Counted from the first letter of the stretch, positions 46,040 through 55,177 are shown. The stretch: 64,000 nucleotides of DNA from Bifidobacterium gallicum DSM 20093 = LMG 11596 (GCF_000741205.1 NZ_JGYW01000004.1:248001-312000), one strand, 5' to 3'. Translations and numbers: made by a program. The notes: generated from the letters alone by a model not told the origin.

Positions 46040-47710
46040 TCAGCTGTGCAGATCCGTGTCGTCATCCTCGTCCAAGTCGAGGATGTCGTCCAGATCGTCG
46101 TCATCCAAACGCAAGTCGGGGCCGAGCAGCAGCGAATGCACGTCGTTGGGATCAAAATCGGGGTTCGCATCCGTTTCAAAATCCAGTTCGGCCGCATCCT
46201 CCAGACCGTCCGCAACGTGTGCAGCATCCGTGCGCGGCAGCGGGTCGACGCCCAGCTGGTGCACGCGCTGATCCTTGGGCAGCTGCAAGTCGGGATGGAT
46301 GGATTCCTTCAGCAGGATGCGCGCGTCACCCGCCGTTACGAAACTGCCGCAAATCAGCACACCGTGGCCGTAGCCGACGCCCACTTCGTCCGCAGCGTCC
46401 ACACGGTCCACAGCCGCCTGGATCGCACTCGGCAGGTCCTCGATCGCCGTCACGCGCTCGCGGCCGAACACGTGCACGGCGATCCGCTCGATCTCGTCGA
46501 GCGGCATGCAGCGCGCGGCCCACGAATTTTGCGTCACAATAATTTCGGACAGCACGGGTTCCAGCACGCCCAGATATTCTTCGACCTGCTTGTCTTTCAT
46601 CATGGCGACGACGCCCACCAGCTGTTCGAAATCGTAGTTCTCCTCGAGCGTCTCACGTAACGCTTCCGCCGAGTTGAGGTTGTGACCGCCGTCCAAAATA
46701 ATCGTCGGCGAGTTGCGGATCTGCTCAATACGGCCCGGAATTTTCACGTTGCCCAAGGCTTGGGCAACCAAGTCGCCGTCGAGCGGCCCGTTGACAGGAA
46801 TAATGATTTCTGCGGCGCACAAAGCTGCGAGCGCGTTATGAGCCTGATGCTCCCCGAACTTGTCAACAGGCACCTCAGTGTACGTACCGTTGGGAGTGCG
46901 CAACGTAACAAGCTGGCCTCCCACTGCCGGCACGCGGGAAAGCACGGCGGCTTCCTGACCGTCACGGATCAGGCGCGCATGCGCTTGGGTCGCGGCCTCC
47001 TCGAGGATCGGCATGACGGCGTCGGCGTGCGGCTGCGGGCCGATGATGGCCGTGCAGTCGGGTTTGATGATGCCGGCTTTCTCCGCGGCAATATCGCGCA
47101 CATCATTGCCCAACCAAGCCATGTGGTCCATGTCGACGGGACCGATGATCGCCGCGTCGGCGTCGAGCACGTTCGTCGCATCCCAGCGGCCGCCCATGCC
47201 AACTTCCACAATGGCCACGTCGACGGGTTCGTCAGCGAACTTCCAAATGGCCATGGCCGTGAGCACCTCGAAGAAACTCATGCGCGGGGAACCTTGCTGG
47301 TCCATCTGGGCGTCGACGAGCGCGATCAGATCCTTGACCTGGTCCCACAACTCAATGAAGTCTTCCCTGGAAATGCGTTGGCCGTCGAGCATGATGCGTT
47401 CGGTGACGCTTTCCAGATGCGGTGACGTGTACAAACCCGTGCGCAACCCGTAGGCGCGGCACAACGCTTCAGCCATGCGGGCCGTGGACCCCTTGCCGTT
47501 CGTGCCTGTCACATGGATCACGCGCAGCGAACGTTCGGGATTGCCAAACAGGTCGAGGATCATGCGCATGCGCTGCAAATCAAGGTTCGTTGTGTTGCGC
47601 TCGCTCGGACGGGCCATGATGTTGGCTTCCACAGCGCGATACTGCTGTTCGAGACGCTGCTGACCGGACGTGGTGTACTGTTCCTGTTCACTGGGCTGTG
47701 GCGATACCAT
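46040..47710 (-). CDS. folC: Folylpolyglutamate synthase / dihydrofolate synthase
   Basis: Adds glutamate to dihydropteroate and folates (556 residues). The start at 47710 follows AAAGGTCGCCC. P-loop HVTGTNGKGSTARMAEAL, SPHLESVTERI, VGMGGRWDATNV, GPVDMDHMAWLGN and DGGHNLNSAEALRE are intact. The C-terminus carries an unusual acidic tail of about 45 residues (LDDDDLDDILDLDEDDD), beyond the normal fold. Confidence 0.93.
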   Translation of the reverse strand: MVSPQPSEQEQYTTSGQQRLEQQYRAVEANIMARPSERNTTNLDLQRMRMILDLFGNPERSLRVIHVTGTNGKGSTARMAEALCRAYGLRTGLYTSPHLESVTERIMLDGQRISREDFIELWDQVKDLIALVDAQMDQQGSPRMSFFEVLTAMAIWKFADEPVDVAIVEVGMGGRWDATNVLDADAAIIGPVDMDHMAWLGNDVRDIAAEKAGIIKPDCTAIIGPQPHADAVMPILEEAATQAHARLIRDGQEAAVLSRVPAVGGQLVTLRTPNGTYTEVPVDKFGEHQAHNALAALCAAEIIIPVNGPLDGDLVAQALGNVKIPGRIEQIRNSPTIILDGGHNLNSAEALRETLEENYDFEQLVGVVAMMKDKQVEEYLGVLEPVLSEIIVTQNSWAARCMPLDEIERIAVHVFGRERVTAIEDLPSAIQAAVDRVDAADEVGVGYGHGVLICGSFVTAGDARILLKESIHPDLQLPKDQRVHQLGVDPLPRTDAAHVADGLEDAAELDFETDANPDFDPNDVHSLLLGPDLRLDDDDLDDILDLDEDDDTDLHS

Positions 47711-47914
47711 GGGCGACCTTTCTGCGTGATGGGTGGCGCGAGTGTGATGGTTGACGCGGGCGCGTACTTGCTGGAGCACCATTCTAGGAAGGTGTGCCAA
47801 CGGGGGCGAGTTCGGCGCGGTTGGTTACGATGAACAGCAATGGAACGCAACGCTGATGGCGTTCTCTTCAAGAGCCAAGAGTCAAGAGTCGTGAGAGCTG
47901 GCAAGGAGCAACAA

Positions 47915-49501
47915 ATGGCCGACGTGATCACTGAACAAGACAAGGAATATGAAGCACGGGAAGCCGCCATGGCTCCCGGTGACGACCAAGACATGGCCGA
48001 CCGTGTGAACAACCGTTCGCTGCGCCCGCAGTCGCAGTCGTTTGTCGAGTTCATGTCAACAGGCTGGGATGACAACGAACCGGAGATTGAGCGTTACGAA
48101 TCGGCCGCGTACACGCCTGCACGTCTGGCGGCGCTGGGAGCCGCGTTCCCGGGCGAACGCCTCGTGATTCCGGCCGGTCAGCCCAAGGTGCGCAACAATG
48201 ATTGCGACTACAAGTTCCGTCCTGATTCGGCGTTCATCTATTACACGGGCTTGGGTGAGGATTATGAGGCGGGTTCCGTGCTCGTGCTTGACCCGACCGA
48301 TCTGGACTCCCCGGAAGCCAAAGCTGGTCAGACGCACACGGCGCAACTGTTTGTGGCACCACGTGCCAACCATTACACGACCGATTTCTTTGAAGACCCG
48401 CATTATGGCGAGTACTGGGTGGGTCCGCGCGCGGGCCTGAAGGAAATGGCCGCGATGACGGGCTTGGAAACCCATGATATTGCGCGTCTGTCTGACGCGC
48501 TCGCCAAGGATGGCGTGCGCATGCGCGTGATTGCCAAAACCGACCCGCAGATTACCGGTATTGTCAATGAAGTACGTTTGACGACGGGTGACCCGGACCG
48601 CGTGGAGCATGAAGGGGACGATAATAAGCTGCTGGAGTTCGCTTCCGAACAGCGTAAATGCAAGGACGCATACGAAGTTGGTGAGATTCGCAAGGCTGTG
48701 GCGGCCACGAAACTCGGGTTTGACAACATTTTGCGCAAGCTGCCGTCGGCCATTGGCAAGCCGCGTTCCGAACGCATGCTTGAAGGCGCGTTCAATGCGA
48801 TTTCGCGTGAGGAGGGCAACGAGGTCGGTTATGACACCATCATCGCCTCGGGCGCGCATGCGCCGATCCTGCATTGGGAACGCAACACGGGTGTGGTCGG
48901 CGACAACGAGCTGCTGCTGATTGACGCGGGCGTGGAAGTCGACAGCCTCTATACGGCCGACATCACGCGCACATTCCCGACGAACGGCAAGTTCACGGAC
49001 TTCCAAAAGCGCCTCTACCAGGCCGTGTTGGACTCGCAGCAAGCCGGTTTTGAAGCGGCCAAAGTGGGTGCCACCTATTCAGACATTCACCATGCATGCA
49101 TGCGTGTAATCGCTGAACGCTTGCACGAATGGGGCATTTTGCCCGTGGATGTGGAAGAGTCGCTCTCCCCTGAAGGTCAGCAGCATCGCCGTTGGCTCGC
49201 CTGTGGCGTGGCACACCACTTGGGGTTGGATGTGCATGATTGCGCGCAGGCGCGCTACGAGTCCTACCAGGGCGCGCCGATTGAACCGGGCATGGTGTTC
49301 ACGATTGAACCTGGCTTGTATTTCCGTGAGGACGACCTGATGATTCCTGAGGAATACCGCGGCATCGGCATCCGTATTGAGGATGACGTGCTGATGACCG
49401 AAAACGGCCCTGAATGGATTTCGGCAGGCATCCCCAAGCAGATTGACGAGGTGGAAGCCTGGATGGCTCAAATGGCCGCGGAAGGCGCACAGAACCGCTG
49501 A
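47915..49501 (+). CDS. pepP: Xaa-Pro aminopeptidase (M24B)
   Basis: Metallopeptidase that removes N-terminal residues before proline (528 residues). An AAGGAG site lies 6 bases before the ATG at 47915. The N-terminal AMP_N domain (RLVIPAGQPKVRNNDCDYKFR, FIYYTGLGEDYEAG) precedes the pita-bread fold. Metal ligands are the Asp pair in LLIDAGVEVDSLYTADITRTFP, His in AHHLGLDVHD, and Glu in FTIEPGLYF and GIRIEDDVL. Cytosolic; likely peptide utilisation. Confidence 0.93.
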   Translation: MADVITEQDKEYEAREAAMAPGDDQDMADRVNNRSLRPQSQSFVEFMSTGWDDNEPEIERYESAAYTPARLAALGAAFPGERLVIPAGQPKVRNNDCDYKFRPDSAFIYYTGLGEDYEAGSVLVLDPTDLDSPEAKAGQTHTAQLFVAPRANHYTTDFFEDPHYGEYWVGPRAGLKEMAAMTGLETHDIARLSDALAKDGVRMRVIAKTDPQITGIVNEVRLTTGDPDRVEHEGDDNKLLEFASEQRKCKDAYEVGEIRKAVAATKLGFDNILRKLPSAIGKPRSERMLEGAFNAISREEGNEVGYDTIIASGAHAPILHWERNTGVVGDNELLLIDAGVEVDSLYTADITRTFPTNGKFTDFQKRLYQAVLDSQQAGFEAAKVGATYSDIHHACMRVIAERLHEWGILPVDVEESLSPEGQQHRRWLACGVAHHLGLDVHDCAQARYESYQGAPIEPGMVFTIEPGLYFREDDLMIPEEYRGIGIRIEDDVLMTENGPEWISAGIPKQIDEVEAWMAQMAAEGAQNR

Positions 49502-49701
49502 ACGGTGTCTTGAGCCCACAGCGAGAGCAGCACGGCACTCTTTGGCCTTTAGCGTGATGGCGTTCGACACTGCATTGGCATTCCTACGATGGTGACGTGT
49601 TGACGCGTCACCAGGTTGGACGGTGACGTAGTTTATGAGTGTGAAGAGAGGATGCCACAGCCCTGGTTGTGGTGTCCTCTCGCTGTTCTTATAAGGGGGA
49701 C

Positions 49702-50367
49702 ATGATGACTCAGAAGGTCGCCATTCTCGGTGCCGCAGGCCGTATTGCCAAACTGGCCGAACCGATTCTGTTGGAGAAGGGCATGGATTTGGTGCTCTAT
49801 GCGCCGCATCCTCGCAAGATTGACAGCGACATTCGCGAAAACGAGCATGTGCAGGTCGTGGAAGGCGACGTCATGGAAACCGGCAAGCTCGCCGAAGCCA
49901 TCCGTGGCGCTTCCGTCGTGTACGCCAACCTGGCTGGCAGCACCGACAACGACCATCCGAACACGGTCGACCAGGCCGAGTCCGTCGTCGACGCGATGAA
50001 GTCGGCCAAGGTGTCGCGCCTGATCTGGATTTCCTCCTTGGGCATCTATGATGAAGTCCCCGGCGTGTACGGCGACTGGAACCGCAAGACGTTGGGCCAC
50101 ATCCTCGTCGAATACGCCGAAGCCGCCAAGGTCATTGAGGAAAGCGGTCTTGATTACACGATTATCCGCCCGGCGTGGCTGACCGACAACGATGAAGTCT
50201 CCTACGAAATCACGCAGAAGGGCGAACCATTCAAGGGCACTGAAGTTTCACGCCTGTCCGTGGCCACCGTGGTCGCTGAAATCATCAACAATCCTGAGCA
50301 AAACATCAACGAGTCGCTGGGCATCGACAAGCCCGGCACCGACGGCGACAAGCCGTCGTGGATGTGA
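49702..50367 (+). CDS. NAD(P)-binding Rossmann oxidoreductase (SDR-like)
   Basis: A 221-residue atypical short-chain dehydrogenase / NmrA-like protein. VAILGAAGRIAKLAEPILLEKG is the dinucleotide site, VEGDVMETGKLAEAIRGASVVYANL the second strand region, and IWISSLGIYDEVPGVYGDW the active-site Ser-Tyr region; DYTIIRPAWLTDN is typical of this group. AAGGGGGA precedes tandem ATG codons (49702 and 49705). The substrate is not known. Confidence 0.82.
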   Translation: MMTQKVAILGAAGRIAKLAEPILLEKGMDLVLYAPHPRKIDSDIRENEHVQVVEGDVMETGKLAEAIRGASVVYANLAGSTDNDHPNTVDQAESVVDAMKSAKVSRLIWISSLGIYDEVPGVYGDWNRKTLGHILVEYAEAAKVIEESGLDYTIIRPAWLTDNDEVSYEITQKGEPFKGTEVSRLSVATVVAEIINNPEQNINESLGIDKPGTDGDKPSWM

Positions 50368-50424
50368 GTCGGATCTCATCACATCCCACGGGTCTTGAGC
50401 GCGGACATGTGTAGCGCCGACTTG

Positions 50425-50462
50425 GCGGAGCCCCGAAGCTGATTGCAGCTTCGGGGCTCCGC
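50425..50462 (+). terminator. Strong terminator hairpin before dtd
   Basis: A perfect 17-bp stem, GCGGAGCCCCGAAGCTG with CAGCTTCGGGGCTCCGC, encloses the loop ATTG and is followed by T-rich sequence. It ends the preceding oxidoreductase transcript. Confidence 0.85.
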
Positions 50463-50484
50463 TGGTTGTTCTATGCTCGGCATT

Positions 50485-50964
50485 ATGCGTATTGTTCTGC
50501 AAAAAGTATCGCAAGCATCCGTCAACGTCGTTGACGAACAAACGGGACTGCCCGACCCTTCATTCGAGCCCCAGCATATTGGCACGGGATACATGCTGCT
50601 CGTGGCCGTCAAAGACAGCGACGGCGATGAACAAATCGCCTGGCTCGCCCGCAAAATCGCGAACCTGCGCGTGTTCGAAGACAATGAAGGCAAAATGAAT
50701 CGTTCGTTGGCCGACGTAGATGGTGCCGTGCTCTCGATTTCACAGTTCACGCTCTACGGCAATGTGCGCAAAGGCAACCGCCCCAGCTTCATCGAAGCCG
50801 GCTCCCCCGCCCACGCCGAACAAGTCTGGCATGCGTTCAACAAGGCGCTCGCCAACCACGGGTTCACCGTGCTCGAAGGCCGCTTCGGCGCCCACATGCG
50901 CGTCAACCTGACCAACGACGGCCCCGTCACAATCCTGTTCGATACCGATGAGCTGATGCGCTAG
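50485..50964 (+). CDS. dtd: D-aminoacyl-tRNA deacylase
   Basis: Removes D-amino acids and glycine from mischarged tRNA (159 residues). Starts MRIVLQKVSQASVNV. The catalytic SQFTLYG motif and the cross-subunit Gly-cisPro in NDGPVTILFDT are present. The start at 50485 gives the usual family length with a slight internal insertion (EQTGLPDPSFEPQH). Confidence 0.93.
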   Translation: MRIVLQKVSQASVNVVDEQTGLPDPSFEPQHIGTGYMLLVAVKDSDGDEQIAWLARKIANLRVFEDNEGKMNRSLADVDGAVLSISQFTLYGNVRKGNRPSFIEAGSPAHAEQVWHAFNKALANHGFTVLEGRFGAHMRVNLTNDGPVTILFDTDELMR

Positions 50965-51013
50965 TTTATCTGGGTTACTTTGGGTCCGGAGACGCAACCA
51001 GATGGATGCGGAT

Positions 51014-51050
51014 GTACCGTTTTTGTACCACCGTGGTACAAAAACAGTAC
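51014..51050. repeat. 37-bp palindrome with GTACCAC/GTGGTAC core
   Basis: Arms of 18 bases flank a single C at 51032; 17 of 18 positions pair. The inner arms TTTTTGTACCAC and GTGGTACAAAAA are perfect. It is upstream of the decayed exonuclease gene. Likely a dimeric regulator site or an RNA hairpin. Confidence 0.75.
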
Positions 51051-51074
51051 AGATTAGGCGTTGGGAAGCGAATA

Positions 51075-51113
51075 TGTAGCGTGTTTGTACCACGGTGGCA
51101 CAACGGCGATACG
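51075..51113. repeat. Second, degenerate copy of the palindrome
   Basis: TGTAGCGTGTTTGTACCAC, then G, then GTGGCACAACGGCGATACG. About two thirds of positions pair, and the left arm matches the consensus of the first palindrome. A further half-site TTTGTACCAC lies at 51137-51146. Confidence 0.6.
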
Positions 51114-51157
51114 GATTCGAGCCAAAAATGCATGCGTTTGTACCACCAAGGAAAGTT

Positions 51158-51720
51158 ATGGGTCTGTTTTCTTGGTTGTTCGGAAGAGGCAAGCATCAGA
51201 AGTAAGAGGCGCGTACTCCCTCCTCCAACGATGCTTCCGTGTTGAATGTCCGCAAACCAATGGTGCCCAATGGCTACATGCCGTTAAATACGTTTGAACG
51301 TTTTATGCAGAGGGCATCGATATCCGACGCGTGGTCTTGGATGTCGAGATCATTGGGGCGGGTCCGTCCGTGGAAGTCATTGAGGTGGACGCTTTGCGGT
51401 TGCGTGGCACCGAAGTGTCCTATCAGTTCGGTCAGCTCATCCAGCCGGAGAATCCGCCACCATGGTCGTCGACGTTGTTGACCGGAATCAGGCCGGATGA
51501 TTTTCTTGACGCCCCTGACGCTGGGTACGTGATGCCCGGTTTCATTTCCGCGTTACAAGGGTTGACGGTCATCGGACACAATGTGGGGTACGAGAACGCG
51601 TGGCGACACCCACCACAAGGACTACGCGACGAGTACGGCATGCCCCCAACGCCACGGCACCGGCATCGACTGGAACGAATCCCACACCAACACCCCACGA
51701 CCCGACACCGACTAACGACT
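51158..51720 (+). pseudogene. DnaQ-like 3'-5' exonuclease gene, decayed
   Basis: An ATG with AAGGAAAG upstream opens MGLFSWLFGRGKHQK, then TAA (51203-51205). The same frame continues ...VLNVRKPMVPNGYMPLNTFERF. A one-base loss in a T run (~51300) moves the frame to FYAEGIDIRRVVLDVEIIG, SYQFGQLIQPENPPPW, LLTGI and LQGLTVIGHNVGYENAW. This is the DEDD exonuclease fold: the first Asp-x-Glu is kept, but the Asp normally after HNVGF/Y is Glu. Sequence after ~51600 no longer resembles the family. Three kinds of damage make it a clear pseudogene. Confidence 0.75.
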
Positions 51721-51767
51721 TACACACTTTTTGTCCATTAACCCCAATCGTTGGTATTGCAACAAAA

Positions 51768-51799
51768 AAAAGCGCCATCCATGGGAGGATGGCGCTTTT
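51768..51799 (-). terminator. Terminator of ssrA
   Basis: AAAAGCGCCATCC pairs with GGATGGCGCTTTT across 6 bases. On the minus strand the stem runs into a T tract, four bases after the tmRNA CCA end. Confidence 0.9.
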
Positions 51800-51802
51800 G
51801 TA

Positions 51803-52201
51803 TGGTGGAGCCGCGGGGAATTGAACCCCGGTCCGGTGACCGTACCTTCAGTCTTCTACGTGCGTATTCTGTAGGCCATACGGCAGTTTTTCTGCCCCCA
51901 ACAGATCACAGACGATTGTTGGCGAGCATAGCTCCAGAAAAAGTCCCCAATTCCCGCTGGAACACCGGAAACTGGGCAAGTCTTCTTAACGACGCCCAAC
52001 ATCCCTCCGAAGACATGAGGGAGTGGACGGAGCGGCTGCTCGCTGGTTAATCCTGGCGGTAAACGCTATCAGGCAGCGAGAGCGAACTCAGTGCGGTTAG
52101 ATTTAGCACTTATTCTTTTGATGAGGGCATCACGAGTGGACTCATCGTTCTCGGCACGCTTCCCCGAAGCGAACAGGTCACCGTCGAAACCGATCGGCCC
52201 C
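51803..52201 (-). ncRNA. ssrA: Transfer-messenger RNA (tmRNA)
   Basis: Rescues stalled ribosomes and tags the nascent chain for proteolysis. The 5' end GGGGCCG pairs with CGGCTCC before the encoded CCA; the third pair is G-U, the alanine identity element. The T-arm reads CGGGGTTCAATTCCCCG. The tag frame (52069-52107) encodes AKSNRTEFALAA followed by TGA, which I recall as the bifidobacterial tag. It lies downstream of ftsQ on the same strand with its own promoter and terminator. smpB is not in the window. Confidence 0.95.
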
Positions 52202-52248
52202 GAATTCGCATTCAAGAATCCTTGAATTATCAAACCATCCCGACGCTA

Positions 52249-52275
52249 GGCCGGACTTTTCAATATAGTCCGGCC
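52249..52275 (-). terminator. Hairpin downstream of ftsQ
   Basis: GGCCGGACT pairs with AGTCCGGCC across a 9-base A/T-rich loop. It may end cell-wall cluster transcription; no U-tract follows. It overlaps the ssrA -10 element. Confidence 0.45.
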
Positions 52276-52290
52276 AGTCGTGCGCCGCAA
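52262..52290 (-). promoter_or_regulatory. Likely ssrA promoter
   Basis: TTGCGG (52285-52290) and TATATT (52262-52267) are 17 bases apart on the minus strand. This would give a 5' leader of ~55 bases removed by RNase P. Confidence 0.5.
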
Positions 52291-52358
52291 GCCGACACTC
52301 CATCTTTTCCGCTCAGCCAAGCCCAACGGGATTCAGACAAACACGCCGACCACTCGAC

Positions 52359-53612
52359 TCATTTAATGATCGGTCGCTGCGGGGCGCTGACGTTCACTTC
52401 CGTTTTGTTGCCCAGAATATTGGGGTCGTTGATGATTTTGTCAACCACGGCGAGCTTGAGTTTCAAGTCGGCCGCACTCCCCCAATCCACAGTCACGCCC
52501 GTGTTGAGTTTCGTAATGATCGAATCCTGCGTGGCCGCCGTCACCTGCGTGACTTCACTGCGCATCCATTCCGGCAGCGCGTCAAGAATCGTCAACGCCG
52601 CCAGCACTCCCTTGGATTTGACCGCATCCGCGGCATCGTCCACTTCAATCACGGGAATGCCATCGACCTTTTTGCCCTCAACCGAGTTGAGAATACGTCC
52701 CCGACTGTCGACGGCCGTCAACTGGTCGGTGCCACGTTTTTTGAGCATCGCTGCCGGCCGTTGCGACACAATCGAGACGTCAAATTTGTTCGGGAATTTT
52801 TTCGTGGCCTCGGCTTGGGAGACGCCTGGAATGTTCTTGAGGTCGTCTTCCACGGCCGCGTCCGACACGAGCAGCAGCGACTTGCCGGCTTGGGTGCGCG
52901 CAATCGACATGATACGCGTTTCATTGACCCAATCATTCGCGCCCGACACCGTGATATTGGACGCGTCAAGACGCAGCATCGGCGAGAAAAACAGCACCCA
53001 AATGATTCCCGCAATCGCCGCGATCACAGCTGCAATGATGCCCGCACGCACGAGCACCGTGCGCACCTCAACGCTACGGCGTTCCTTGTGCCGGTTCGCA
53101 AAATCCAGCACTTTCGGGCGCACGACCACGCCCATTGATTGCGTCGTCTCGTCGAGCGTTTTACGCACCACATCTTCACTCGGCATCTTGCGCGCGTCCA
53201 CGAACGATCCGGGAGTGCTGCGGTTGAGTACCGACACGGCTTGCGGCGCTTGGCGGTCCTTCGCGTCGCGCGACGTGATCGTGCGCGGTTTGCCTTTGGC
53301 CGCCGAAAAACTCACCTTCCGGCTCAACACATGCTTGACACGCTTCTGCTTTTGCGTCGTTCGCGTTGCGGCATCACGGTTCGTTGCCGTGCCGGAGCTC
53401 GACGACATGACGCGCGTCTTGCGCGGCACGGTTTGCTGCTGTTCGTGCGTGGGCTGGGCTGTTGAGCGCATCGAACGCACCGCACGCCCCTTACGTTGCT
53501 GCGGTTGTTTCGATGATTGATTTCCCGAAGACACCACAGAGCGTGCCGACCGTGGCTGGTCGGATGGATGCTGTGGGGATGATGATGCTGAGCGCGGCGT
53601 GCGTCGAGCCAT
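52359..53612 (-). CDS. ftsQ: Cell division protein FtsQ/DivIB
   Basis: Divisome scaffold protein, single-pass membrane (417 residues). A long basic, Ser/Arg/Gln-rich cytoplasmic N-terminus (1-~185) precedes the span VRAGIIAAVIAAIAGIIWVLFF. The POTRA domain follows (LDASNITVSGANDWVNETRIM, GKSLLLVSDAAVEDDLKNIPGVSQAEATKKFPNKFDVSIVSQRPAA), then the beta domain. Its ATG overlaps the murC stop (TGATG) behind GGGAGG. It is the last protein gene of the cluster. Confidence 0.88.
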   Translation of the reverse strand: MARRTPRSASSSPQHPSDQPRSARSVVSSGNQSSKQPQQRKGRAVRSMRSTAQPTHEQQQTVPRKTRVMSSSSGTATNRDAATRTTQKQKRVKHVLSRKVSFSAAKGKPRTITSRDAKDRQAPQAVSVLNRSTPGSFVDARKMPSEDVVRKTLDETTQSMGVVVRPKVLDFANRHKERRSVEVRTVLVRAGIIAAVIAAIAGIIWVLFFSPMLRLDASNITVSGANDWVNETRIMSIARTQAGKSLLLVSDAAVEDDLKNIPGVSQAEATKKFPNKFDVSIVSQRPAAMLKKRGTDQLTAVDSRGRILNSVEGKKVDGIPVIEVDDAADAVKSKGVLAALTILDALPEWMRSEVTQVTAATQDSIITKLNTGVTVDWGSAADLKLKLAVVDKIINDPNILGNKTEVNVSAPQRPIIK

Positions 53613-55177
53613 CAGGCCTCCCTTGGGGCGTGATCGCCCAACAGGTCAAGCAGCTGCGCGGTCACCGTTGTGATATCGCCGGCGCCCACAGTCAACACCA
53701 CATCACCCGGTTGCACACGCTCGACCACTGCGGCGGCCGCCTCCTGCATGTCATCCATGTCGCTGATCCACGGCTGCGCATGGTCAGTGATGCCCTCGGC
53801 CTGCTCCACAATGGTGTGGGCCGTGACATTAGCGAAATCCTCCTGGCGTTCGCGAGCCGGGAAAATGCCCGTGACAATCACATCATCAGCCAATGCCAAC
53901 GCTTGGGCGAATTCCTGGGCGAAGAACTGGGTGCGCGAGAACAGATGCGGTTGGAACAACACATGCAGCCGCGCTTTGGGATAGCGGCGGCGAGCGGCCG
54001 TCAGCAATGCCGCAATCTCAGTGGGATGATGCGCATAATCATCCACGACGGTCACGCCGTTGACGGTGCCCTTGATATCAAAACGGCGAGCGGCACCATG
54101 GAACGATGTTGCGGCTTGGGCCGCCACGAACGGATCCATACCGAGCAACGTGGCCGCGATGATTGCGGCCGTGGCATTGCGTGCGTTGTGGATGCCGGGA
54201 ATCGACAGCGTCACGGGCACGACTGTGGCCGCGTGCGCCACGCGTGCCGGCATATCGATGACAAACCGTTCACTGCCGTCACCGGCTGTTTCCTGCTCAT
54301 CACTGATCGAGACGAACGTGGCGCCGTTCAGGTCGCCAAGTTCCTCGCGAGCCGTGGTGCCGTAGGTGATCGTGCGCGAAGCTGTGAGCGCATCCATACC
54401 TTGCAACACACTGCGTGCACCCGGATCGTCCACGCACAGAATCACTGATTGCGTGGCATGCGACGCATGGTTCACAAATGCCGCATGATACCGGTCCGCT
54501 GTGCCGTAATGGTCTAGATGGTCCGGTTCGGCATTCGTGATGATTGCAATCGTCGGATGGTATTTGGCGAAGCTGCCATCGGATTCATCAGCTTCAGCAA
54601 CGAGCACATCACCAGTTCCCGTGTGTCCCCCATCACGCGTGGTGCCATCGGGACCTTGGATCGAAGCGCCAATCGCGTAACTGGGATCAGCCAAATCGCC
54701 TTGACCCGCCGTCACGAGGATATGGGCCAATAGGGCGCTTGTGGTGCTTTTGCCATGGGCGCCAGCCACCGTCACGGCACGTTTGCCATCCATCAGCCAT
54801 GCCAAAATGTCGCTGCGGTGCACAATGGCCAATCCTTGACGTGCGGCTTCCTGGATTTCCGGATTGTCCGGCTTGATCGCGCTGGAATAGACGACAGTGG
54901 TCACATGACTGATGTTGCTGGCCTGTTGGCCGATGCGCACATCCACGCCTTGGTTCGTCAATCGTTCTGTTTTGGCCGATACGGCACGATCCGAGCCTTG
55001 CACCTCGCCTTGGCGCTGCTGTAGCATTTCGGCCAGCACGCTCATGCCGGCACCACCAATACCAATGAAATGAGTGCGGCCCAATGTTCGCGAAGCATTA
55101 GCCTCGCCCCCACCGATGCCGAAAGCGTTGGCGGTGGGATCGAGGTGCACCTCGATCATGTGTTGTTCCTCATCCAT
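53612..55177 (-). CDS. murC: UDP-N-acetylmuramate-L-alanine ligase
   Basis: Adds L-Ala to UDP-MurNAc (521 residues). N-domain HFIGIGGAGMSVLAEML, ATP loop VAGAHGKSTTSALLAHIL, VAEADESDGSF, TNAEPDHLDHYG, GIHNARNATAAIIAA and VDDYAHHPTEIAALL are intact. The start MDEEQHMIEVHLD follows GGAGGAACC. A slightly long N-terminus (about 30 residues before the Rossmann motif) is unusual but minor. Confidence 0.95.
   Translation of the reverse strand: MDEEQHMIEVHLDPTANAFGIGGGEANASRTLGRTHFIGIGGAGMSVLAEMLQQRQGEVQGSDRAVSAKTERLTNQGVDVRIGQQASNISHVTTVVYSSAIKPDNPEIQEAARQGLAIVHRSDILAWLMDGKRAVTVAGAHGKSTTSALLAHILVTAGQGDLADPSYAIGASIQGPDGTTRDGGHTGTGDVLVAEADESDGSFAKYHPTIAIITNAEPDHLDHYGTADRYHAAFVNHASHATQSVILCVDDPGARSVLQGMDALTASRTITYGTTAREELGDLNGATFVSISDEQETAGDGSERFVIDMPARVAHAATVVPVTLSIPGIHNARNATAAIIAATLLGMDPFVAAQAATSFHGAARRFDIKGTVNGVTVVDDYAHHPTEIAALLTAARRRYPKARLHVLFQPHLFSRTQFFAQEFAQALALADDVIVTGIFPARERQEDFANVTAHTIVEQAEGITDHAQPWISDMDDMQEAAAAVVERVQPGDVVLTVGAGDITTVTAQLLDLLGDHAPREA

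Noticed and set aside
51158-51205. A free-standing 15-residue peptide gene (MGLFSWLFGRGKHQK) with a ribosome site
   Set aside because: The same frame continues after the TAA into sequence that joins the exonuclease fold, so it is the broken 5' end of that gene rather than a separate microprotein.
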